From Nocardia miyunensis NBRC 108239 (GTDB lineage Bacteria; Actinomycetota; Actinomycetes; Mycobacteriales; Mycobacteriaceae), in NCBI RefSeq assembly GCF_001613065.1, contig NZ_BDBQ01000107.1, positions 1 through 52,071 on the forward strand: 52,071 bases of DNA, written 5' to 3'. Position 1 is the stretch's first letter. Every line of letters starts with the position of its first letter. The notes beneath the pieces are model-generated. The model was not told the DNA's origin. It saw only the letters and a list, made by a program, of their open reading frames with translations, and searched no databases. Below, piece by piece: positions 40,712-49,598 of this stretch. A program made the position numbers and the translations under genes.

Positions 40712-42111
40712 GAGGTCTCCTTGGTGGAGGGCAGCAACAGTGCTAGAACCGCGGTGGTGGCGAGCACGGTGGCGGCGATGAGCAGGCTGGTGCGCACCCC
40801 CGTGATGAAGGTGTCGGGGTGGGTGAGCAGTCCGCCGAACACGGCGACGGCGAGCGCGCCGCCGATCTGGCGGCTGGTGTTGAACACTCCGGACGCGACC
40901 CCGGCCTGCTGGGCGGGAACGGCGTCGAGCAGGACCGCGGTCGCCGGTGGTGACACGGTCGGCCCGCCGAGCCCGACGAGCATCATCAGCGCGGCCAGTG
41001 CCCACAGCGGGATCGACGCGGAGGTGAATCCGAGGACGGCGAGGCCGACGGCCATCAGGGCGAGTCCGGTGATGATGGTCGGTTTGCGGGGGAATCGGGT
41101 CGAGAACGGGGTCAGCGCGGCGCCGATGAGCATCATCGGCACGAAGACCAGGCCGGTGTGCAGGGCGGACAGGCCGCGCTGCTGTTGTAGGAACAGGCTG
41201 ATCACGAACGGCAGCCCGTAGTAGCCGACCATGAACGCGAACCCGGTGACCACCGTGATCACCACCGTGCGGGAGGCGAACAGGCCCCGTGGCAGCATCG
41301 GGTGCGCCACCCGCCGTTGGGCGGTGACGAACCCGGCCAGCGCGACAGCGGCGAGCGCGAACGCCGAAAGCACTGTGGCCGAGCCGAACCCGTGGCTACC
41401 GGCCTCGATCGCAGCGAACGTCAACGCGCTCATGGCGACGACGCCGGTGAGCTGCCCGACCGGATCGAACGGCACCGCCCGCTGCGGACTCGCCTGCGTG
41501 TGCGAGGCCAGCCACAACGCCAGCGCGCCGACGGGAACGTTGAGGAAGAAGATCAGCCGCCAATCGACCATGGTGAGCACCCCACCCAGGACCGGGCCCG
41601 CTGAGGACGCGACCGCGCCGCCCATCGCCCACAGCGCGACCGCCCGCGCCCGGGCCGCAGAGTCGGGGAATGCCTGGCGGATCAGCGCCATCGAGGCGGG
41701 CATCATCGCCGCGGCCGCGGCGCCCTGCACGAACCGCGCACCGACCAGGACAGGCAGGGCCGGGGCGAGACCGCATGCGGTCGAAGCCAGCACGAACACC
41801 ACCGTTCCGGTCGAGAACGCGCGGCGGGCACCGATGCGATCGCTCACCGACCCAGCCGTCAGCAATAGTGCAGCGAACATCAGGGTATAGCCGTCGACCA
41901 CCCATTGCAGCCCCGCCACCCCGCCGCCGAGGTCGGCGCGGATCGAGGGCAGTGTCACGTTCACCACGACCGCGTCCAGGGTGACGACGAAGAACCCCAA
42001 CACGGCCGCTGCCAGTGCCGATCGGGCATGACCAGCACCGGAAACCGGGCCGGGTGCGTGGGCGTGCGCCGGTGTCACCGGCGGGTGCACTGGAGTGGAG
42101 GAAGTGGTCAC
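40708..42111 (-). CDS. MFS multidrug transporter, DHA2 (14-TM, EmrB-like), transposon cargo
   Basis: This 467-residue protein has a hydrophobic profile with about 14 segments. Seen: TLDAVVVNVTLPSIRADLGG near residue 43 (DHA2 motif D), SVSDRIGARRAFSTGTVVFV near 85 (motif A) and GPVLGGVLTMVDWRLIFFLN near 165 (motif C, antiporter GPxLGG). It is a proton-driven drug or metabolite exporter. GTG 42111 starts the five-gene operon and is divergent from the XRE regulator, its likely controller. The final residues end in a four-base overlap with DUF2255. Confidence 0.93.
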   Translation of the reverse strand: MTTSSTPVHPPVTPAHAHAPGPVSGAGHARSALAAAVLGFFVVTLDAVVVNVTLPSIRADLGGGVAGLQWVVDGYTLMFAALLLTAGSVSDRIGARRAFSTGTVVFVLASTACGLAPALPVLVGARFVQGAAAAAMMPASMALIRQAFPDSAARARAVALWAMGGAVASSAGPVLGGVLTMVDWRLIFFLNVPVGALALWLASHTQASPQRAVPFDPVGQLTGVVAMSALTFAAIEAGSHGFGSATVLSAFALAAVALAGFVTAQRRVAHPMLPRGLFASRTVVITVVTGFAFMVGYYGLPFVISLFLQQQRGLSALHTGLVFVPMMLIGAALTPFSTRFPRKPTIITGLALMAVGLAVLGFTSASIPLWALAALMMLVGLGGPTVSPPATAVLLDAVPAQQAGVASGVFNTSRQIGGALAVAVFGGLLTHPDTFITGVRTSLLIAATVLATTAVLALLLPSTKETS

Positions 42112-42203
42112 GGCATCCAGGAAACCGCTGTTCGCGCCAGGGTGGGAGGGCGCGTTATGGGGGGTAGTGATTCAACCTCCCTTTCTGCTGCAGTCCTCGT
42201 ACC

Positions 42204-43106
42204 GTGGGTGATGTGGACAACCGAGCCGAGATCAGAGACTTCCTGGCAACGCGGCGGGCCAAGCTCACCCCCGAACAGGTAGGGCTCCCTGCGGGCGGGC
42301 GACGCCGCGTGCCGGGGCTGCGCCGCGAAGAAGTCGCTGTGCTCGCCGGCGTTAGCACCGACTGGTACATCCGCCTCGAGAAAGGCCACATCAACGGCGT
42401 CTCCGAGGATGTCCTCGCCGCGGTGGCCCGTGCGTTGCAGCTCACCGAGGCCGAGCGCGAGCACCTGCTCAACCTCGCCCGCACCGCCAAACCCGCGCGC
42501 ACCCCTCGCCGCCGCACCAAGATTCAGGTACCGGCGAGTGTGCAGCGGGTGATGGACTCCATGACCGGCACCGCGGCGTTCGTCCGCAACGGCCGCCTGG
42601 ACATCCTCGCGAGCAACCAACTCGGGCGCGCCCTCTACTCTCCGGTTCTCGACAATCCCGCCCACGGCGGCAATATCGCCCGCTTTGACTTCCTCGACCC
42701 CCGCGCCGGCGACTTCTACCCCGACCACGACGGCGCCCTCGCGATCGCGGTCGCGCTGCTGCGCGCCGAAACCGGCCGCAACCCAGACGATCCCGACCTC
42801 ACCGCACTGATCGGCGAACTGGCCACCCACAGCGAAGCCTTCCGCACCCGCTGGGCCGCCCACGACGTCCGCATCCACCGCGGCGGCATCAAAACCTTCC
42901 ACCACCCCGCCGTCGGCCACCTCGAACTCGCCTATGACTCCATGGAACTCGTCGCCGCACCCGGACTGATCCTCACCGCCTATACCGCCGAACCCGCCAC
43001 CGAATCGGCCGACAACCTCGCCCTGCTCGCCAGCTGGGCCGCCACCGACCACACCACCTCGGCCACCGGCACGACCCCTGAAGCCCGTAACCCAACTCGC
43101 AATTGA
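42204..43106 (+). CDS. XRE-family regulator with MmyB-like ligand domain, transposon cargo
   Basis: This 300-residue protein has its HTH at residues 8-85 (GRRRVPGLRREEVAVLAGVS, DWYIRLEKGHINGVSEDVLA) followed by a MmyB-like PAS-type ligand-binding domain (VRNGRLDILASNQLGRALYS near residue 128). This family commonly sits beside a divergent oxidoreductase gene it controls. GTG 42204 is used; GTG 42213 (VDNRAEIRDFL) matches the usual family start and may be the true one. Divergent from the MFS-to-AKR operon. Confidence 0.92.
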   Translation: MGDVDNRAEIRDFLATRRAKLTPEQVGLPAGGRRRVPGLRREEVAVLAGVSTDWYIRLEKGHINGVSEDVLAAVARALQLTEAEREHLLNLARTAKPARTPRRRTKIQVPASVQRVMDSMTGTAAFVRNGRLDILASNQLGRALYSPVLDNPAHGGNIARFDFLDPRAGDFYPDHDGALAIAVALLRAETGRNPDDPDLTALIGELATHSEAFRTRWAAHDVRIHRGGIKTFHHPAVGHLELAYDSMELVAAPGLILTAYTAEPATESADNLALLASWAATDHTTSATGTTPEARNPTRN

Positions 43107-43133
43107 GAGGTCCGACAACGCGGTAAAGGCTGC

Positions 43134-46100
43134 TCAGAACAAGGTGTCGCGCACCCGCAGCGGCCGGTAGCCCGTCGGGCCAAGCTGGGCCAGCTCGGCC
43201 TCGATGTCCACTTCGATCGCGCCGAAGAAGTTGATGTTCTCGCTGTGCGCCGGACTGATGTGCGCCAGGACATCGTCGTCGATCCGGCGTCCGGCCCGGC
43301 GCATCTGATCCACAGCGAGCCCGTAATACTCTGTGGTCCAAGCGATTACGGCGTTGGTCGCCAGTGTCAGGCACCACGCTTGCTCGGTCTGGTCGGCGAG
43401 CTGGCGGGCCCGGATCATCCCCTCGTGCGCATACAGCAGGTCGCGACGAAGGGCGTGCAGGGATTCGCCCTTGTTGAGCTGGCGGGCGATCTTGCGCCGG
43501 TAGTCCGGATCGGAGAGGTATTTCGCGGCGTAGATTGTGCGCCGCAACGCCCCGTACTCCTCGAGTGCCGCGGCCAGGGTGTTCTGGCGTCCGGAGGCGG
43601 ACAGCTTGCCGACCAGCAGGGACGCGGTGGCGTGCCCGAATTTCGACGATCCGGCCAATCTGAGCAGGTCGTCCCAGTGCTCGGCGATCAACTCGAGGTT
43701 GGCCTTGCGGGTCATCAGCGGGCCAGCGTGCGGGAACCGTTCCTCGGACGCGGCGCGCGGGCCCGGCCGGTACAGGGTGATGCGGCCTAGGTCCCGGATG
43801 CGCGGGGACAGCTGCATCCCGAGCAGGTCGAACAGCCCGAAATTCACCAGGGTGACCCCGTGGGTGTCGGTGGCGTGTTCGGTGATCGGCAAATCGGTGG
43901 CGTTGCCCAGGATCTCGTCGAGCACGTAGTGGGCTTCGCGTTTGGTGGCCACGATGACCTTGGTGCCGTAGGTGGCGTGGGAGCCGGTGACATGGGTGTA
44001 GGTCGACAGGCCCTCGTGGGCGAAGTAGCGGCTCATCGGCCGCGCCGTCGTGGATTTCCCGCCCGTGGGGAAACGCTGTCCGTCGCTCGACGACAGCGTC
44101 CCGGCGCCGAACACCGGGGTCAGCGGGAGCCGCTGGTGGTAATCGATGAGCACCAGGTTGGCCGTGCGCAGGGTTTCCTCGCGCACATACCATTCGTCGG
44201 TCCAGGACAAGATGTCGTAGGAGATGCCGCTGGCCTCGGCCATCCTGGTCAACCCGAGGTTGGTCGAGTGCGCGAGCAGCACCGCGATCAGGTTGCGCTT
44301 CAACTCCGGCGTACGGGTGGCCTGTCCGCCCGCGTGGGTGAAGCAGTCCAGGTAGCCGGTCCGCTTGTCCAGCTCGATCAGCAACGACACGATAGGCGCG
44401 AACGGCGGCATCTCGGTCAGCTCGGCCTTGAGCGAGACCGCCTCGGCCGGAACATCCTCAGCGGTCAACGGCGAGATGACCAGATCCCCGGAATCCCCGT
44501 CCAGGCGCACCGGCCCCTCACCGTCGGCGAGCACGGTCTCGAGTTCACCGACTGCGGTGTGCAGTTCCTCGACCACAGCGGCCAGGGCGACGCCCGGATC
44601 GCCCGAACGGCCGACCAGGCGGCAGAACTCGTCGCGTTGCGGAGCCCACTGCTCGCCGGTGAGCAGGTAGGCGGCCGGGTCGGCATAGCGGCGTGAGCCG
44701 GGCACGAACACGTCCCCGCTGCGTAGCCCATCCCGCAGGCCCAGCAGCACGCACAGCTCCCAGTAGTGCCGATACGCCGTCGCGCTGCCTGATTTGCGGG
44801 CTTGATCGAGGTAGCCGCGCCACTTCGCGGGCACGAACCCGGTCGGGGCCTCATCGAACACCTTCCGCCGGCCGGTGGCGTTGAGCTCGCGCAGCATCGC
44901 GACCGCGATCAGCAGCTCGGACGCGGCGGTGCCGCCGGCGAAACCGACCGTGGCGAGCACCGCGGGAGTGAACTCGCGCAGGTAATTGTAGGAGGAATCC
45001 AGCGCGGCCAGATGCCCGTGATCACGCGGCAACCGGGGTTTGGCCTGCGCGATCGCCGCCCGCAACCGCTCCCACCCGATCGCATCGTCGCGGATCAGCG
45101 CACCGATCTCCGCATCGGCCACCGCAGGATCGGTGACGATGGCCAACAGGTCGTCGAGCAGGGCCTGGCGCTCTTGCCGCGCTCGGCCAGTTCCTGCTGC
45201 ATCCGGCGTTCGGCGGCACCGACCTTCGCCGAGATCGCCTGATCGAACAACGCCACGACCTCATCGAGCACGTCGGTACCGGACTGCGCCAACACCGTGA
45301 GCAGGATCGGATACCGCCGCTGCGGATCGCGGCGCTCCAGAGCCTGTGGGGTCAACCGGCGCCCCATCGTCGCCAGGAACCGGCGGCGCTCGGCGGGCAG
45401 CACCGACATATCCAGCCGATCCGCGCCCAGGCCACGCAGGAACGCCAGTTTGTCGACCTCGGCGCACACCGCGGCCGCCGAAGCTTCGACCGGCCCGGTC
45501 GCCAGCCACCGCAACCGCGACACCCCCAGCGAGGCATCGGTGACCAGCAGCGCATCCAACTCCGCACAACGCGCCGGAGTGAACTCGTGCGCCAGGCGGT
45601 CGTAGGTTTCGCGCTGGGCCTGCTCACGGGCGTGGGCGATGCGTTCGACCATGCTCACCGGGCCGGGCCGGATCACCCGCGCCGAAATCAGGTACTCACA
45701 TCCCAACCGGAACAGCAGGGTTGGGGAGTCGTGTTCCATCGCCCGCGCGAGCAGGAACTCGTCGAGCTCCTTGAGTTCGAGCGCACCCGCAGCCCGCCAC
45801 CCGAGGTACTGGGCGACCAGCCGCAGGTGGTCGGTGCGGGTCTGGGCGCGGCGACCATAGGAACGGATCTCAGTACCGTCGACCCGCAACTGCTCAGCCG
45901 GGCGCGCGCTACCGCGACCGGTGGGGCGGTCACCACACGATCGGGCACGAATCCCAGCCACGGCAACGTGCACAACGCGACCGCGATCCCGAGCCGATCG
46001 GCCGGACCACGGCCGCGACCGGGATCGACGAACGCCAGATCCGCAGGCGAGAGCGTGAAGAACCGGAACAGCTCCTCACGACCGATCTCCGGGAACTCCC

Positions 46101-46143
46101 GCAGACGCGCCAACTCCTCATCCGCGAACACCCGCGTCGCCAC
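43134..46143 (-). pseudogene. tnpA: Tn3-family transposase TnpA, interrupted by two frameshifts
   Basis: It starts at GTG 46143 behind GGGAGG (VATRVFADEELARLREFPEI, the DUF4158 head). Near 45915 the frame is lost: VVTAPPVAVAR must jump to EQLRVDGTEIRSYGRRAQTR. A second shift near 45175 joins QQELAERG to RQALLDDLLAIVTDPAVADA. The C-terminal 670 residues are intact and hold the DDE domain, with Asp in LVLIDYHQRLP, Asp in TEHATDTHGVTLVNFGLFDL and the closing SENINFFGAIEVD. Joined, about 1,000 residues, the normal size. Either mutational death or sequencing error. Confidence 0.9.
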
Positions 46144-46251
46144 GAACCCGACCTCCCACACCAGCCAATAGCGTTGGGAGCCAAGCCAACCAGCAATCAG
46201 CCATCACCGCAGGCCGAACCGAGCCTCACCAGCGATCGGTTACCGACTACG

Positions 46252-46290
46252 CATATCCGTTGGTTTTTCGGCGATTACTACCGGAACCCC
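46252..46290 (-). repeat. Right terminal inverted repeat (39 bp)
   Basis: Reverse complement of the left end with one mismatch; it ends CCGGAACCCC at 46290 and lies about 110 bp upstream of tnpA. Confidence 0.95.
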
Positions 46291-46295
46291 TACCA
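46291..46295. repeat. Target-site duplication, right copy (TACCA)
   Basis: TACCA immediately follows the right inverted repeat and is identical to 37441-37445. Confidence 0.95.
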
Positions 46296-46313
46296 TTGCG
46301 CCCACCGCGGAAC

Positions 46314-47030
46314 TCAGTGGTTCAGCCGATCCTCGTACACGGTCGCCAGGTCGCTCAATGCTCGTTCGCAATCCCCGGTGAAACTCGACCCGTGCATGAT
46401 CGCCAAGGTGGTCGGCCGCAGTTGCACCAGCCGATGCAGCGCGGCGGGCACCGCGGGGCCCAGCGAGGTCTGATGGAATACGTCCTCGGCGACCGAGGCC
46501 GGCCCCACCAGGTCAGCCTCGGTGAGCGCGGGACCGTCGCCCAGTTGCGTCATCAGGTCACCGCAGAACAGCACGCCGGTGGTCTGCTCGTACAGCACCC
46601 GTGACTCCCAGTTGTGCGGTGCGTGCGGCGTGTCCAGATGCTGAACCTGCCGGTCGCCCAGGTCGATCACCTCACCGTCGGCCAGCCGCCGCGGCAGCCG
46701 ATCGGCCATATCGTCCAGGGACACCTCGCACCCGAGCACCCCGTGCGCCACCTGCGACTGCGGCGCGGCCGCGAGGAACGAGTTCATCGCCCCGAGCTCG
46801 TCGGCCTCCACGTGACCGAAGGTGATCCAGCGCAGCTGCTCCACCGGCCGGATCCGCGCGATCGCCGCGGACACCTGCGGGAACAGCCACCGCATACCGG
46901 TGTGGAACAGCAGCGGTTCCTCGGCATCGACGAAGAACTGGTTGAAGGTGAACCCGCTGGGCCCGACCTCGGGAACGAAGGTGGAGAAACGATAGATTCG
47001 ATCAGCGATCTCATCGGTCTTGGTCTGCAC
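46314..47030 (-). CDS. MBL-fold di-iron protein (ODP/flavodiiron-type domain)
   Basis: This 238-residue protein has H-x-E-x-D in FGHVEADELGAMNSFL near residue 72, the motif of flavodiiron/oxygen-binding MBL proteins rather than the hydrolytic HxHxDH. Further ligands are His in VAHGVLGCEV near 95, Asp in FCGDLMTQLGDG near 155 and His in IMHGSSFTGD near 214. It lacks the flavodoxin domain of true flavodiiron NO/O2 reductases, so the redox partner is unknown. GTG 47030. Its stop lies 19 bp from the transposon end, so it escaped disruption. Confidence 0.88.
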   Translation of the reverse strand: MQTKTDEIADRIYRFSTFVPEVGPSGFTFNQFFVDAEEPLLFHTGMRWLFPQVSAAIARIRPVEQLRWITFGHVEADELGAMNSFLAAAPQSQVAHGVLGCEVSLDDMADRLPRRLADGEVIDLGDRQVQHLDTPHAPHNWESRVLYEQTTGVLFCGDLMTQLGDGPALTEADLVGPASVAEDVFHQTSLGPAVPAALHRLVQLRPTTLAIMHGSSFTGDCERALSDLATVYEDRLNH

Positions 47031-47280
47031 GACTCACCACCCCTTTTGCTGCCGACCCCCATAATCATCGGATTCTGGCAGCGTACCCGCCGCACCCGGG
47101 CGCCGGAACCGTTCCGGAGGTACATATCCGGCCTCGCCTCGGCATACGATGCGCGGGACACGACTGGTCGTGCCAACCCGTCACGGACGCCCCACGCCGG
47201 AGCACGGACGCACACCACGCTGACAGGCATTGCCCGGGGAATCACCACCGCCGACCACTCGACGACCAGGCAGGAGCGCT

Positions 47281-48246
47281 ATGGACACCACTGATCACCT
47301 CGGCTACGACGACATCGAGGCCGCCGCCCGGCGCATCCACGGGCACACCCGCCCGATCACCCTCGCCCCGGCCGAATCCCCTACGGACTCCGGTCGATCA
47401 CTGTGGCTGGCACTGGAATTCCTGCAGCACACCGGCACGTTCAAGGCACGCGGAGCCGCGAACTTCCTGGCCGCCCACCTCGAGGACCGCACCCTGCCCG
47501 AAGCCGGAGTCACCATCGCCTCCGGTGGCAACGCCGGACTCGCATGCGCCTGGGCCGCACGGCGACACGACATCACCGCAACGGTGTTCGTCCCCGCCAA
47601 CGCCCCCGCGGTGAAGGTCGCCCGGCTCGTCGCCTACGGTGCGCGGGTGAAACAGATCGGCGACAGCTACGCCGACGCCGCCGAAGCCTGCGCGCAATTC
47701 GCCGCCGACAGCGGCGCACTGCAATCCCACGCCTACGACAACCCGCTCATCGCGGCCGGAGCCGGAACGCTCATGCGGGAGATCCATGCTCAGCTGCCGA
47801 GCGTGGACACCGCGCTGGTCGCGGTCGGCGGAGGCGGCTTGTACGCCGGAATCGCCACCGCCGCAGCACATTACGGAATGCGAGTGATCGCGGTCGAACC
47901 GGAGAACTGCCGCGCGCTGCACGCCGCCCTCGAGGCCGGGCAGCCCGTCCCGGTCCCGGTGAACTCGATCGCCGCGGACTCCCTGGGCGCACGCACCGCC
48001 ACCCCGCTGGCGCTCACCGCCGCCGCGGCCTGCGACACCCGCGCTCTGCTAGTCTCCGACGAGGCCATCACCGCCGCCCGCACACACCTGTGGGACGACC
48101 GCCGCCTCGCGGTCGAACACGGCGGCGCCACCGCCATGGCCGCACTCACCAGCCGCGCGTACATTCCCGATCCCGACGAAACCGTGTGCGTCATCCTGTG
48201 CGGCGCGAACACCGGCCTCGCGGACCTGGACACACCCGACCGCTGA
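47281..48246 (+). CDS. PLP-dependent serine/threonine dehydratase-like enzyme
   Basis: This 321-residue fold-type II PLP protein has the Schiff-base Lys in QHTGTFKARGAANFL near residue 54, the phosphate-binding GGGGLYAGIATAA near residue 181, IASGGNAGLACAWAARRHD near 82 and ILCGANTG at the end. The pattern fits threonine/serine dehydratase or hydroxyaspartate dehydratase; no ACT domain is present, so it is probably catabolic. AGGAG precedes ATG 47281. Convergent with an aldo/keto reductase. Confidence 0.9.
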   Translation: MDTTDHLGYDDIEAAARRIHGHTRPITLAPAESPTDSGRSLWLALEFLQHTGTFKARGAANFLAAHLEDRTLPEAGVTIASGGNAGLACAWAARRHDITATVFVPANAPAVKVARLVAYGARVKQIGDSYADAAEACAQFAADSGALQSHAYDNPLIAAGAGTLMREIHAQLPSVDTALVAVGGGGLYAGIATAAAHYGMRVIAVEPENCRALHAALEAGQPVPVPVNSIAADSLGARTATPLALTAAAACDTRALLVSDEAITAARTHLWDDRRLAVEHGGATAMAALTSRAYIPDPDETVCVILCGANTGLADLDTPDR

Positions 48247-48422
48247 CCAGCAGCACCGGCCCTCGTCCACCACGCCCCGGATATCGAATTCGACTGGCGA
48301 TACACGCAATCCGCGGCTCGTCACGATCGACGCCGGACCAGCCGCCGCGGAGCGATCGACGCGCGCCCAGCACCCGGACGTGCGGCGGGCGCCGGCAACC
48401 GCCGCGCCCGGACCGCCGATAT

Positions 48423-48450
48423 CACCGGCGGTGCGGATTCACCGCCGGTG
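48423..48450. terminator. Strong hairpin between convergent genes
   Basis: CACCGGCGGTG (48423-48433), loop CGGATT, CACCGCCGGTG (48440-48450): a perfect 11-bp GC-rich stem without a T tract, placed between the dehydratase-like gene and the convergent aldo/keto reductase. Such U-less hairpins are common terminators in actinomycetes and this one could act in both directions. Confidence 0.7.
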
Positions 48451-48479
48451 AATCGAAAACCCGCTGGCAGCAACCTGAT

Positions 48480-49523
48480 TCACAATGTCCCCGCACGCGC
48501 GTCATGCCACAGATCCACCGCGCCATCCTCGTCCAGCAGCGCGTCGATCTCGACGAGCTCCGCCGCGCTCAACTCCCGGTTACCCAGCGCCGCGACGTTC
48601 TGCTCGAGTTGCTCGACCGAGGACGCCCCGATCACCAGCGAGGTCACCCGCGGATCCCGCAACGCCCACACCAGCGCCAGCTGCGCGAGTTTCTGACCGC
48701 GCCGCGCGGCGATCGCGTCCAGCGCGCGCAATCGCGCGATCATCGACTCGGTCAGCAACTCGCTCTGGAACGACTTGCCCTGCGTCGCACGCGATCCCGC
48801 CGGAATTCCGTCCAGATACCGCGAGGTCAGCAGCCCCTGCGCCAGCGCGGTGAATCCGATGATCCCGAACCCCTCCGCCGCCGCGGTATCGAGCAGACCC
48901 TCGGTCTCGATCCACCGGTTCAGCATCGAATACGACGGCTGATGAATCAGCAGCGGAGTGCCCAGCTCCCGCAGGATCCCCGCCATCCGGGCCGAATGCT
49001 CAGCGTCATAAGAGGAGATCCCGACATACAGCGCCTTCCCCTGCCGCACAGCGGTATCCAGCGCCGCCGCGGTCTCCTCCAGCGGCGTGCTCGGATCGAA
49101 CCGATGCGAATAGAAGACGTCGACATAGTCCAGACCGAGCCGGGACAACGACTGATCCAGCGAGGCAAGCACGTATTTGCGCGAACCGCCGCCCTGCCCG
49201 TACGGTCCGGGCCACATGTCCCACCCGGCCTTGGTCGACACGATCAGCTCGTCGCGGTACGCCGCCAGATCCTCCCGCAGCAGCCGCCCCGCATTGATCT
49301 CCGCCGCCCCGTACGGCGGACCGTAGTTGTTCGCCAGATCGAAATGCGTTATCCCCAGATCGAATGCGCGCAAGGCGATCTCACGCTGAACCGCGAACGG
49401 CCGATCATCACCGAAGTTGTGCCAGAAACCCAGCGAGAGCACCGGCAGATCCAGGCCCGAGCGGCCCGTACGCCGGTACTGCATGGCCCCGTCGTAGCGG
49501 GTGGGATCGGCACTGTAGGTCAT
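48480..49523 (-). CDS. Aldo/keto reductase, YghZ/glyceraldehyde-3-phosphate-reductase type
   Basis: This 347-residue protein has SLGFWHNFGDDRPF near residue 31, Asp/Tyr in HFDLANNYGPPYGAAE near residue 60, Lys in VSTKAGWDMWPGPYG near 95 and His in DVFYSHRFDPSTPL near 135. GPPYGxAE and MWPGPYG are signatures of the AKR14/YghZ group that reduces L-glyceraldehyde 3-phosphate and methylglyoxal. It is probably a carbonyl-detoxifying enzyme. The next gene upstream is a molybdoenzyme on the same strand, 75 bp away. Confidence 0.92.
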   Translation of the reverse strand: MTYSADPTRYDGAMQYRRTGRSGLDLPVLSLGFWHNFGDDRPFAVQREIALRAFDLGITHFDLANNYGPPYGAAEINAGRLLREDLAAYRDELIVSTKAGWDMWPGPYGQGGGSRKYVLASLDQSLSRLGLDYVDVFYSHRFDPSTPLEETAAALDTAVRQGKALYVGISSYDAEHSARMAGILRELGTPLLIHQPSYSMLNRWIETEGLLDTAAAEGFGIIGFTALAQGLLTSRYLDGIPAGSRATQGKSFQSELLTESMIARLRALDAIAARRGQKLAQLALVWALRDPRVTSLVIGASSVEQLEQNVAALGNRELSAAELVEIDALLDEDGAVDLWHDARAGTL

Positions 49524-49598
49524 CGAAGTCCTCTCACGGTCGGTTCAGTGATTCAAACACGAGATCTGCACAGCGGCAGACGGCACCCGCCCTGCGGC

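Larger units (their letters stand above)
37446..46290. mobile_element. Complete Tn3-family transposon, 8,845 bp, with cargo operon
   Basis: The ends are 39-bp inverted repeats beginning GGGGTTCCGG with one mismatch, bounded by perfect 5-bp duplications TACCA. The contents from left to right are a damaged tyrosine recombinase with a lox-like core site, aldo/keto reductase, cupin, CMD-like protein, DUF2255, an MFS exporter, an XRE regulator (opposite strand) and a tnpA with two frameshifts. The layout, with a tyrosine recombinase in place of a serine resolvase, recalls TnpI-type members such as Tn4430. Intact ends and target duplication point to a fairly recent insertion; the broken tnpA means it is probably now immobile unless helped in trans. 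Confidence 0.93.
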
